The notes under the pieces are model-generated. The model made no database searches, was not told where the DNA came from, and was given only the letters and a program-made list of their open reading frames with translations. Made by a program: the position numbers and the translations under genes. Source: Endomychus coccineus (taxonomy: Eukaryota > Arthropoda > Insecta > Coleoptera > Endomychidae). Taken from it: a stretch of 64,000 nt of DNA. Location: NCBI GenBank assembly GCA_958510875.1, contig OY294067.1, positions 152,160,962-152,224,961 of the forward strand, in the 5' to 3' direction. Below are positions 40,501 to 45,149 of this stretch, piece by piece; positions within the stretch are counted from its first letter, which is position 1, and each line of letters opens with the position of its first letter.

Positions 40501-40740
40501 TGAAACTGCTTAAGAAGATACATACACTGGGCCAACCAGTAAACATCTCTAGGATTTGCAGTTAAAGCTACAACTTTATCAGCCCAAAATAGAGCCGATT
40601 TATACATATGCTACAAATAAACAGATGTTAATAAAATAATTTTTCAGAATAGAAATAGTTTTTACCAAATCCAAATAATTTTGGACAAGTTTTCTGTAAT
40701 AATCTATATTGATATTGAAAGCAGTATTGACAGTTTTCAT
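1390..40740 (-). CDS. CDC16: CDC16/APC6, TPR subunit of the anaphase-promoting complex; eight 5' exons, 3' end off the left edge
   Basis: CDC16 (APC6) is a tetratricopeptide-repeat scaffold subunit of the APC/C ubiquitin ligase, which targets mitotic cyclins and securin for degradation. I joined eight minus-strand exons: 40740-40666, 40610-40461, 38787-38614, 38555-38393, 20389-19856, 18962-18873, 8344-8188 and 1542-1390. Every junction has GT/AG and the reading phase fits (0,0,0,1,1,1,2 and 2 at the last donor). The joined frame gives 498 codons. It follows animal CDC16 from the N-terminal YLD..YKSALFWADK segment through VYCFEAFD, RLYYNCDF, DLYP..SWFAVGCYYY, GPAWLAYGHSFA and HLPLLYIGLE to APDDPFIMHEKGV. 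The remaining roughly 120-150 residues should lie left of base 1. The introns are 55, 1673, 58, 18003, 893, 10528 and 6645 bp; the three largest are mostly transposon-derived. The gene is divergent from C1QBP. Family identity is from recall of the protein; exon borders are read directly. Confidence 0.95.
4950..6530 (-). pseudogene. Decayed LINE pol fragment with RT and RNase H (R1/Jockey-like)
   Basis: Minus-strand scraps appear in the order expected for LINE ORF2. Around 6060-6400 lies a pre-RT segment. Around 5890-6030 is an RT motif like YRPISRTSFMLKPLEKIV. Around 5640-5780 is RT C-terminal sequence (ILGLTTLRIAIRRTAKN). At 5430-5480 is the RNase H signature CWYTDGSRTAKGTGAGVFGP. At 4960-5040 is its tail (RLSRNNLRIITGFMTGHSK). 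Stops and frameshifts separate them, so it is dead. RNase H places it among RNase H-bearing insect LINEs (R1, Jockey, LOA or I group); I cannot separate these by eye. Confidence 0.7.
7355..7489. repeat. Nested inverted repeat (hairpin within hairpin)
   Basis: Outer arms 7355-7380 and 7464-7489 are 26 bp with one mismatch (GAGAGTGAAGATAGTTGCCC). Inside, 7381-7409 and 7415-7443 form a second hairpin of 29-bp arms (AAGGGATTAAAAGGCACTGT) with two mismatches. The motif CACTGTGGTATATAC recurs just outside at 7492-7506. It is probably a foldback or MITE remnant. Confidence 0.8.
8188..8344 (-). CDS. CDC16: CDC16 exon 7
   Basis: 157 bp encoding DYARRYLAKATCLDRLFGP, AWLAYGHSFATENEHDQAM and AAYFKASQLMK, among the best conserved CDC16 TPRs. 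The acceptor is TTATTTTTAG and the donor is AAAGG|GTAATT. It stands alone between introns of 10.5 and 6.6 kb. Confidence 0.95.
8978..9051 (+). pseudogene. Arg/Gly-rich gag-like tail scrap
   Basis: A short frame reads SRGYHNQNYRGERGNQSH then RGQNTR and a stop. RG/NQ-rich tails of this kind end the Gag of some insect LTR elements. It lies upstream of the Gypsy PR-RT relic at 11810-12620 on the same strand, so the two may be parts of one element split by later insertions. This is weak evidence on its own. Confidence 0.35.
9108..9352. mobile_element. 245-bp MITE with 40-bp terminal inverted repeats
   Basis: The left end CCATAGTCAAAGTATACCAG continues through CTGCCGGAGCCTCCCTTC. It is repeated inverted at the right end (GAAGGGAGGCTCCGGCAGAC ... 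TTTGACTATGG) with one mismatch over 40 bp. The flanks share GTTCC (GGTTCCA before, GTTCCTC after), a possible 5-bp target duplication. There is no coding capacity; the superfamily is undetermined. Confidence 0.85.
10157..10666. mobile_element. hAT-type MITE, copy A, 510 bp, 8-bp target duplication
   Basis: The element begins CACGGTCGTACATACAGGTC and ends in the complement (GACCTGTATGTACGACCGTG). It is flanked on both sides by ATCGAGGC (10149-10156 and 10667-10674). An 8-bp duplication with C(A)GGGTCG-type ends fits hAT. A second copy is at 40877-41485. Internally the segment AAAACGATTTCT..CCGGAATCGCAAGCA occurs twice, near 10263 and 10413. Confidence 0.9.
10750..11065 (+). pseudogene. Myb/SANT-like DNA-binding ORF remnant of the Harbinger element
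   Basis: Exon-like piece 10750-10814 encodes NLTTDEVEILLSLVEEHMDI. A GTATGT...TTTCAG intron (about 10815-10871) follows, then ECKKTDHVSNTVKEKEW, then after a frameshift FNSICGLGRSNKMLRNE and after another KKSTRKQYAENTSQLYKTGG. The arrangement (EVE-LLxLVxxH-II-CKKTD-x-EKEW-x-FNS) matches the Myb/SANT-like domain proteins that Harbinger elements encode beside their transposase to bind element ends. One in-frame TAG and at least two frameshifts make it a pseudogene. Family call is from recall. Confidence 0.75.
11810..12620 (+). pseudogene. Decayed Ty3/Gypsy protease-to-RT fragment
   Basis: Frames in order: DKYQCQLNCDKWTMAIKLG and KLPIHNNPEDDFVII (protease tail, about 11815-11940); a linker (12040-12170) with PYRIPHVQKAEITHQVNKML (12225-12290); MLDNGIIAASSAEYNS; then FTRVPFGLKVSPNSFQRM-like sequence (about 12475-12530) and the RT active site YMDDIIVIG (about 12580-12605). 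Multiple stops and a deletion between the thumb motifs make it dead. The order and motifs fit the 17.6/297 branch of Gypsy. Confidence 0.75.
13150..13420 (-). pseudogene. LINE endonuclease-RT linker scrap
   Basis: On the minus strand a frameshifted segment reads (N)xADWDGLH ... CAEEISEIIMLQRETYIPHT IK. It resembles the ADWDGLR-x-VxxxxxxxIP linker between endonuclease and RT in Jockey-type LINEs. It is short and broken. It could be chance, but the spacing of ADWDG and YIPHT is right. Confidence 0.4.
14289..14414. repeat. Imperfect inverted repeat, ~55-bp arms
   Basis: Arms 14289-14345 and 14361-14414 pair (for example TTTGAAAATTGGTAACATTT against AAATGTGACCAATTTTCCAA) around a 15-bp AT loop. 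A partial third copy (TAATGTGACC..CCCAAGAATTTAT) follows at 14460-14490. It is probably a MITE or foldback remnant. Confidence 0.7.
18873..18962 (-). CDS. CDC16: CDC16 exon 6
   Basis: 90 bp encoding LFSLAHNLVDLYPNMAISW and FAVGCYYYIV, a TPR of the conserved core. The acceptor is TTTCATTTCAG and the donor is GTAG|GTGAGT. Too short to stand out as an ORF, it was found by following the conserved protein order. Confidence 0.93.
18963..19855. other. CDC16 intron 5
   Basis: 893 bp of AT-rich sequence between exons 5 and 6. I see no repeat structure or coding similarity. Confidence 0.6.
19856..20389 (-). CDS. CDC16: CDC16 exon 5 with an expanded Ser/Asn-rich linker
   Basis: 534 bp. It starts EQELLNSLPISEQC and reaches LYESKLKKYHTP. 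About 100 residues rich in Ser, Asn, Pro and Lys follow (SSNNPSLSSNN, SVPMSISTPN) before the conserved frame resumes at LKDSLDLYVTQAERLYYNCD and PYHSGCLPIHISCQVELKQ. The human protein, as I recall it, has only a short spacer there. The acceptor is TATTTTCAG and the donor is AATA|GTGAGT. Confidence 0.94.
21727..21745. other. Probable hAT terminal sequence
   Basis: CAGTGGCGGCTCGTGAAC is the kind of CAGTGGCGG end seen on ZMYM1-like hAT elements. It sits 350 bp beyond the C-terminal end of the decayed hAT transposase at 22093-23645, where that element's 3' end is expected. I could not find the matching right end. Confidence 0.55.
22093..23645 (-). pseudogene. Decayed hAT transposase (ZMYM1/TTF-finger type)
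   Basis: Minus-strand fragments in N-to-C order: RPLPDLKGLVMSCKYQNRSF (23457-23645, start of the TTF-type finger region); HLNGLQTKIKSVSPQAIFTH and CYAHNLNLVLSNACSSIKEV (23257-23478); NRIPCNAPTRWNLTSCAVF running into the 22781-23191 frame; and at the C-terminus SASVERSFSTLKRIKTYLRN (22093-22284), the hAT dimerisation motif. The catalytic D-G-A box is altered (GICVMA in place of DGAxxM) and a block near 22290-22780 is foreign sequence, so it is inactive. That block contains TTTACGTACGTTTCGGTCTC, likely another retroelement end. Confidence 0.85.
24165..24610. repeat. Two tandem copies of a ~265-bp unit
   Basis: The unit beginning near 24170 (CGTGATCAGCGACCAAAATA ... GCATATTGAAAAACAATTC ... CACCTAGGTCATCAGTGTAT) is repeated from about 24435 (CGTAATCATCGACCCCAAAA ... 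GACCTAGGTAATCAGGGTAT). A shorter echo (ATCAACGACCCCAAAAACCC) is at 25014. Identity is roughly 75-80% by eye; no coding content. Confidence 0.65.
25560..26030 (-). pseudogene. LINE RNase H domain scrap
   Basis: Minus-strand frames give TDEGYSYSLGKDNSVFQAEV and YAILQCAMENN (about 25810-25890), then KTLADRNRVEQIWVPGRQGI AV (about 25690-25760). These are RNase H motifs of RNase H-bearing LINEs. Frameshifts and a stop in the last helix show it is dead. It abuts the left end of the 26057-32542 transposon. Confidence 0.7.
26590..26709 (+). repeat. Truncated retroposon with CATT tail
   Basis: About 120 bp ending AATAAACG, a T run and (CATT)4. It is absent from the matching position of the right arm of the surrounding element, so it is an insertion into the left arm. 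The simple-repeat tail suggests a 5'-truncated LINE or SINE. Confidence 0.5.
26763..27218 (+). CDS. Transposon-encoded protein of unknown function, 151 aa; first part repeated in the opposite arm
   Basis: The ORF reads from MIGDIIDTNKLPVFTESKLP through LKCFFRYMRVTKKSIDGSKK and SAVAEVCDIWKKSDIT to a basic region (IIRKKKNHENFGQKRKEF). Short proteins of this layout (a xxxLKYFF..R..xxxVVxEVxxIWxKAxIP motif, then a lysine-rich stretch) are familiar to me from insect transposons, but I cannot name the family or function. Codons 25-60 recur on the minus strand at 31504-31740 in the right inverted arm, there frameshifted and truncated. The ORF starts inside the inverted arm and runs into the unique centre. 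It ends where the LINE begins, so its true 3' end may have been cut off. Confidence 0.5.
   Translation: MIGDIIDTNKLPVFTESKLPSNCEILKCFFRYMRVTKKSIDGSKKSAVAEVCDIWKKSDITTMTPCNCESKLQKLYDEYRIIRKKKNHENFGQKRKEFVDNLNKLFYIAMPLFIKTMDEKDQKIIETRFLSKYQISKLKSKYFHYNVEYNL
27524..30351 (-). pseudogene. LINE ORF2: endonuclease and reverse transcriptase, two small lesions
   Basis: The frame from 30351 gives the APE-type endonuclease (LSIAHLNIRSLIPKISKIK, ALSETWL, RQDRGGGVALYI). Near 29905-29945 a short deletion removes the catalytic GDFN box and shifts frame. The next piece (29904-29215) has the end of the endonuclease (TDHSLIF) and the linker. A one-base slip in a T9 run near 29218 shifts to the RT frame (29080-27524), which has GVDGINIVMLKYCG, DLRPITILPTLSKVLGKII, SGFRKNFSCTSAL, LLDFTKAFDTI, GVPQGSIIGPMLFNIY, YADDTQMYL and the thumb region. 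All RT catalytic aspartates are visible. Only these two lesions separate it from an open ORF2, so it is fairly young but inactive. Confidence 0.85.
30556..31206 (-). CDS. LINE ORF1 nucleic-acid chaperone-like protein, 216 aa
   Basis: Intact ORF starting MPPPENTRSKSREDDE. A predicted coiled coil lies at about residues 50-75 (KVVSLENELVSAHDELEQYS). The RRNNLRFYGVP motif follows, then IDFCHRLA and a basic C-terminal domain. This layout matches L1-like ORF1 proteins, also found in Daphne/Crack-type LINEs, which coat the element RNA. It lies directly upstream of ORF2 on the same strand. Confidence 0.8.
   Translation of the reverse strand: MPPPENTRSKSREDDELIQRIVEKVLSSENFLQNLVDKIWNKINIQVQKQIKVIESKVVSLENELVSAHDELEQYSRRNNLRFYGVPKNENENTEETIINLCKSKLGIKISTDVIDFCHRLASKEGTCQPIIARFCKLTTKQKIFANKSKFKGTRLVCREDLTSRRIGVLKTVGEQYGIKNVWSNGGTIMFKTNNKLHKFKTLNDFHKSKLKLQKE
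31504..31740 (-). pseudogene. Right-arm copy of the transposon ORF, truncated
   Basis: The minus-strand frame contains VIVKYWIPFSLYARNEKSID and SKKSAVADVCDIWKKSD. This is the inverted-arm counterpart of the ORF at 26763-27218. It then ends at IFIEIQ and a stop where the arms stop matching. Confidence 0.75.
34803..34897. repeat. Imperfect 44-bp-arm hairpin
   Basis: Arms 34803-34846 and 34854-34897 (TGACAAATTGTTTCACTACA against its imperfect complement) pair with about eight mismatches around a 7-nt loop. The geometry is similar to an animal pre-miRNA, but a MITE remnant is at least as likely. Confidence 0.65.
35546..37653. repeat. Tandem duplication of a ~700-bp unit, second copy split by a 711-bp insertion
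   Basis: Block A (35546-35638) plus block B (35634-36243) is followed directly by a second A (36244-36336). An unrelated 711-bp segment comes next, then a second B (37048-37653). The insertion is bounded by CGATT on both sides (36332-36336 and 37048-37052), a likely 5-bp target duplication. The inserted segment carries a TATAAATA box near 36842 and three related ~46-bp repeats (AATGATGTTGCTCGTTGAAT) at 36566-36710. It could be a solo LTR but lacks TG..CA ends. Confidence 0.8.
38393..38555 (-). CDS. CDC16: CDC16 exon 4
   Basis: 54 codons plus one base. It encodes a TPR: SSALYLKGKVLESMDNR, then CYKQALHCDVYCFEAFDSL and MLTAAE. The acceptor is ATTTCCAG and the donor is GAAG|GTATTT. It is followed by an 18 kb intron. 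Confidence 0.95.
38614..38787 (-). CDS. CDC16: CDC16 exon 3
   Basis: 58 codons, phase 0 to phase 0, beginning SYILCNYLTVRCLLEANEL. This matches the CDC16 segment that follows RKLDK. The acceptor is TTTTTTTCAG and the donor is AAT|GTGAGT. The second half (HNVDPMDSLLFDD) is acidic linker. Confidence 0.93.
38788..40460. other. CDC16 intron 2
   Basis: 1.67 kb. It holds copy 2 of the stem-loop repeat (38833-38900). An ESSETVPE-like acidic frame near 40020-40060 is too short to assign. Nothing else is recognisable. Confidence 0.6.
38833..38900. repeat. Copy 2 of the ~70-bp stem-loop repeat
   Basis: TTATACCACTTTTAATAATA ... GAACACTGAAGTGTCATTATC matches 904-975 and the arms of 47534-47775. Minus-strand stems are GACAC-UUCA-GUGUU and AACAU-UUUC-AUGUU. 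The latter stem differs from copy 3 by a paired change. Confidence 0.75.
40461..40610 (-). CDS. CDC16: CDC16 exon 2
   Basis: 50 codons, phase 0 to phase 0. It encodes YKSALFWADKVVAL, DVYWLAQCMYLL and FHRAAHLLRTRNLDK, the first TPR of CDC16. The acceptor is TTATTTGTAG and the donor is AAG|GTGAGG. It is separated from exon 1 by an intron of only 55 bp. Confidence 0.95.
40666..40740 (-). CDS. CDC16: CDC16 exon 1 (start codon exon)
   Basis: 25 codons, starting MKTVNTAFNI and ending VQNYLDL. The ATG follows an A-rich context (TTAAAAATG). The donor GTAAAAACT follows TTG in phase 0. The start choice is supported because the short exon aligns with the animal CDC16 N-terminus (RxxVRQYLD) immediately before the YxSALFWADK segment, which begins in exon 2. 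Confidence 0.9.
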
Positions 40741-40876
40741 TTTTAATCTTGTTGGTGGTCGTTAACACATTAACACTTGAAAACTTAAAAACAATCATAG
40801 CATAGCACAGCACAGCCTATCATAGATGGGTTGATTTGATCATAGCACAGATAATATGTGGATTATAGGTTTGATT

Positions 40877-41485
40877 CAGGGTCGTATAAAAAGGTCTGGA
40901 AACTCTATGTTTGACATGAGTCTCTTACATGTCGCCAAACTCGTAGTCCCTCGCTGAGCCACCAGCTGGCGCATGGATCGAAGTATAATGTCAAGATGTC
41001 AGGATTAGGCGCCATATCGTTCAAACCATCGACATGATCATATAGACTGCGCGTGGCAATGATAAGCGCGGGTAGTGCCGGCGTGAGAGAGGGGAAAACG
41101 AAGAGGACTAATACTGTCTTTATCTATCGGCTCGGGACGTAAACATACTAGCTACCATAGACCTATATAGGTCTATGCTAGCTACAGTCATGTTGCATTT
41201 CCATGGCAACGCAGCGGCCAATAGAAACGCGATAGATGAAGTAGATAAAGACAGTATTAGTCCTCTTCGTTTTCCCCTCTCTCTAGCCGGCACTACCCGG
41301 GCTTATCATTGCCACGCGCAGTCCATATGTATATGTCGATGGTTCAAACACGGAAGTATACGTGCCAGAGAACATCCCTGACTCATGCGCTACCCTTTTG
41401 GTACTACGCAACAGTTGACGCTTAGCGGACTCACTTCTTACATAAGAAACAGCCTCGAGTTTCCAGACCTGTATATACGACGGTG
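40877..41485. mobile_element. hAT-type MITE, copy B, 609 bp, 136 bp upstream of CDC16
   Basis: The ends CAGGGTCGTATAAAAAGGTC and GACCTGTATATACGACGGTG match copy A (10157-10666). The subterminal CATGAGTCTCTTAC..GTAGTCCCTCGCT block also matches, on the same side. Both flanks carry GTTTGATT (40869-40876 and 41486-41493). The centre is replaced by a second inverted-repeat element (41019-41349). The left end lies 136 bp before the CDC16 ATG, within or next to its promoter. Confidence 0.9.
41019..41349. mobile_element. Inner inverted-repeat element nested in the MITE
   Basis: Arms of about 107 bp (41019-41126 and 41244-41349) share GTTCAAACCATCGACAT, GACTGCGCGTGGCAATGATA, GGTAGTGCCGG and AGGACTAATACTGTCTTTAT. 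The centre has its own short palindrome (TAGCTACCATAGACCTATAT through TCTATGCTAGCTA, 41149-41187). These arms are absent from MITE copy A, so this is a separate insertion. Confidence 0.8.
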
Positions 41486-41595
41486 GTTTGATTTGGTTTG
41501 AACATTATAACCAAACCACACTACCGAACTACATCATACCATATTAATGGTCAATAATCATTCATCCAATTATCGCAGAACACGTAAATAGCTAT

Positions 41596-41718
41596 TTGTG
41601 TATTAAGAGCGCAAAGTGATATATTGTCGCTCGACAAAGAGAGTTACCGCGCGACGCAAAGCGGAGCGCGGTAATCTTTGGAGAGCGACAATGACACTTT
41701 GTGCTCGAAATACACACA
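41596..41718. repeat. GC-richer foldback hairpin beside the Crypton
   Basis: Imperfect arms of about 55 bp: TTGTGTATTAAGAGCGCAAA .. ATTGTCGCTC..AGAGTTACCGCGC pairs with GCGCGGTAATCTTT..GAGCGACAAT..CACTTTGTGCTC..AATACACA. The apex is GACGCAAAGCGGA. It lies directly outside the left 15-bp repeat flanking the Crypton ORF. Confidence 0.7.
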
Positions 41719-41816
41719 AGATTTTTTCTACAAACGCAGTTTTCAGAAAAAAAAAGAAAAAACACCAGATGCTTTATTCAACAAAAGTACATCAAGTACA
41801 GTTTATAAATTCCTGA

Positions 41817-43030
41817 TTAATGTTGATTTAATTTATCATTGACTTTACTAAAATTGAATGTACAATTGTGACACTCTTTAATTATTATTCCTGTACCTGA
41901 TGGACGATCAGTAGATTTATCTAACATTAATTCCCCCGAATATTGGAAATCTACAGAACGAGATGTAGATGGTCTTGAGAATATTCTCTTGGTAGTTTCA
42001 ATCTTATTGTTGATTGAATCATCTATGTAGCCTTCTGCTACATTGTTACTTTTCCATCCACCATGTTTTTTCAGTTGTATTAGGTCACCTCCACCATTCA
42101 CCAATAAAGTAGCAGAGGTTCGTCGGAGACAGTGTCCAGTATATAAATTATGCTCGGGCAATTTCAAATATTCAGCAATGTCACTGGGAGTCTTGCCGAT
42201 TGTATTCATACCCACAACTTGTTTCATACATCTACCTTTTTCATAACGTAAAAATAGACGTTGGACAGTATTGTTATTCAGACAATGTTTTCTGAGTGCA
42301 ATATATTTTTTACAAATTGAAAGATAATCAACTGAATTCTCTTCATTATGACCAACAATCGTAAAAACACGGCTTATTCTCGTTTTTGAATCGGGAATTC
42401 GGACTATTAAAATAGAATCCTTATCTTCTATGTCACCAATCTCCATTTTGCCTGCAGGCACCAGCAATACCCATAATTAGAATAACCTATAAAAAAACTG
42501 CAATTAATAGCTATTCCAAATGTCTATGCTAACCAAATTGCACTAAATTCAAAAAAATACTAACCGCTTCTCAAACTACTAAGAGCATGAAATATTAAAA
42601 TTTACCTTTTTTGTAGATATTCTTCATCGGGCGCTTCTTGTAAAAATTTGTGAATATCTTCAGTGGTGAATGTTTTGGATTTTTTCGCTTTATATCCAAC
42701 AGACTGTTTCTTCAGAAATGCGATAAGTTTAGGATACTTATTGATTTCGATGTTATTTTTAACATTCAAGCATGTCCGTATCATCGAATACGTAGACCAA
42801 AGAGTTGATGACTTACAAATCAATGATTTTTCTCCAAAATAAGCCAGTAATACGTTTTCTGAATACTTATTCACCTTCTTCGACTGGCACCACGTCATGA
42901 ATTTACCGTATTGTAATTCATATTTCTTCCTTGATTTCTCTGGTAGGAGATTCAAAGTAACAATTTTTGCACTTTCTGCTACATCAGGAGGAGTGTTTGA
43001 TAATTCACTGTCACTATCATCAATCATCAT
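41817..43030 (-). pseudogene. Crypton-type tyrosine recombinase gene, two exons, small deletion at the first catalytic Arg
   Basis: Exon 1 (43030 to about 42605) encodes an acidic start (MMIDDSDSELSNTPPDVAES), a core-binding domain (KSRKKYELQYGKFMTWCQSK, CLNVKNNIEI) and KTFTTEDIHKFLQEAPDEEY, ending at a donor AAAAAG|GTAAATT. After a ~110-bp intron (acceptor TTTTTTTATAG) exon 2 begins VILIMGIAGACRQ, which contains the first catalytic Arg of the GAxR box. A short deletion then shifts frame. The rest (to 41817) gives MEIGDIEDKDSILIVRIPDS, the HxxR box GHCLRRTSATLLVNGGGD, HGGWKSNNVAEGY with the third His and nucleophilic Tyr, and a tail CHNCTFNF. Cryptons use these residues to cut and rejoin DNA. 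It differs from the Crypton fragment at 1-739. Confidence 0.8.
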
Positions 43031-43522
43031 GCAGAAATACGTTGGAGAAGCGAGCGTTTTCGAAATATTTCCGCTTTAGAGCGCAAATGCTGTCACAAAA
43101 TGACATTTCACGGAAAACGTCAACTTTGCGTTGAAATCTGAAAGCGTCAAAGGCTACTTTGTTAAGCGTTTGTAGAAAAAGATAATTATTGTGGTGTTAT
43201 CACATTCATAGAGATATAATATATAGAAGTAAAACGCTCTGTGCTTATGAGGGAAACGCTGTAAATATAAAAGTGACTATTAAACACTGGCGGTTCTGGA
43301 CGAGGAGTATGAAAGACACCGACCGATACCCATAGAACCGTTCAAAACTCCAAGCACCGGGCTCATCGCAGGTTATATTTGTTAAGCTTTTGACGGGCTG
43401 GTTTTTGATCTTTATATATTATTGGAAATTCTAGATTAATAGGTTATGTGAAAGTTTGTTGTAATTGATTGCTCTTCCTTCTTCATATATCATTCAAGTG
43501 TACACTCGGCGTAACAGGTCTG

Positions 43523-44966
43523 ATTGGTCGAGACCATAGACCTATTATCCTAAGGAGACAGAATTGCTTGCATTTAAACACGATCAGACATTGCCAAAAT
43601 TTCAGGCCACTCAGACCGCTGTATATTACAAGTATGGCCGTATGGAATGTGCTGTTGCCGGATTAGTTGTTCTGTGTGCCGGATTGAGATTTGTAATTAT
43701 TATAAAAACGGCCAAAGCATTATTTATTGGTTATATTAGAAGCAATACTGTTGAAATGTCGTTTTCTCTGTAAAATATTCCATAATTTATGGTAACCTGG
43801 AATATACAGTCGAATTATAGAATATCAAAATTTCTAAATATAGAACTATTCCCTTCCATTGTATGATTTGTTCAGAAGGCGACAACGCCGCGCACCTTTT
43901 ATGAATGGGGACTTTGTTCTGTACTACGCAATTTGACAGCTTCCGTATTTCTCGCACAGAGATGATGAATAGTGGTCCAGAAAATTCTAAAGCGAGACTG
44001 CCGTTTATTTTTGTGCGGTTTTGACTCCGCCCACTACGAGCGGCGCGGCATATTTTGAATTCATATTTTGAAATTATCTATTAAAAAAAACACACACTTA
44101 TTTATTATTTTTGTTTATTGTCCTGCAAATATCACCATTTTACTCTTAAACATTCTTACACGTTTTTTATCTATATCATCTTCCGTTTCTTTTCGGGAAA
44201 AATGATTTAGACGCATGTTTATATAAAACTCTAAAATATCCCGAATAATAATAAATTTATGATTTTCGTCATGTTCATTATCATATGTTGAAAAAGTATT
44301 ATTCGGGATATTTTTTAAGCTTCACTAACAATTGTTTCATATATATTAGCTATCAATAAATTTGGTTGTTTTTCAATACACATTTCCACAATAGTAATAA
44401 AATTATACAATCGTCCGAACCTTGCTTTAATAATGAATTATCAATACCAAAATCTCTTATTCTAGTTAAATTAGAAAATGTATTTACATCGCTATCATTA
44501 ATATATTTACAACGACCAACTATATGTCTAATTATTTGGTCTTTGGATATAAATCTATATTACTTAGACTATTTTGACTACAATAATCGTGTTCAAATTT
44601 AACATAACTAACTATTCAATAATATTTGTGTTTAGATGGCGCACACCTTTGCGCATGTGTAATGCCTTACAGTACAAAAAATAAACGGGAGCCGTTCAAT
44701 TTACATTGGGTATATAGGCCTCTGGTACTCTATTCTTCATCTGTGATTTCTCGTAACTATTTCGAAGCGGTGTTGCCTTACAAGTGGTACCAAGTTTTCA
44801 ATCATAGTTACAGCGTTGCCAATAAGGAGTAATTATGACTCGACGACAAAGAGGTCCGCTGGTTTTCTTTGTCATACTTCATGTAATCATTGCGACAAGT
44901 CAAATGGAGTTTTATGAATGAGATGTTCCGTCTCCTTAGGATAATAGTTCTATGGTCGAGACCAAT
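43523..44966. mobile_element. 1.44 kb element with 37-bp terminal inverted repeats
   Basis: 43523-43559 (ATTGGTCGAGACCATAGACC ... TAAGGAGAC) is repeated inverted at 44930-44966 with one mismatch. I could not find a target duplication. The interior includes a minus-strand coding relic (44110-44580). The superfamily is unknown. Confidence 0.75.
44110..44580 (-). pseudogene. Unassigned coding relic inside the 43.5-45.0 kb element
   Basis: Three minus-strand frames read consecutively like one protein C-terminus. They are KDQIIRHIVGRCKYINDSD and TFSNLTRIRDFGIDNSLLK; then ARFGRLYNFITIVEMCIEK with QPNLLIANIYETIVSEA; then, after a stop, KNIPNNTFSTYDNEHDE, HKFIIIRDILEFYINMRLN and DKKRVRMFKSKMVIFAGQ ending in a real stop. 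Codon-like periodicity and the clean final stop suggest a decayed transposon ORF. I do not recognise the family. Confidence 0.5.
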
Positions 44967-45149
44967 AGGCTCCTCCTTCTCTTATACTAGCGCCGAGCGA
45001 GCGCGGAAACAACCGAGCTTAGAGGAGTGTATTGTATACGTGCCTGTGACCCAAAGAGAACTCTTTGCTGTGACCACATTCATATAAGACAGTCTGCTGA
45101 GGACGCGGACCTTGTTAAGAATAACATGTTCTATGTTATTCGTTTTTAA

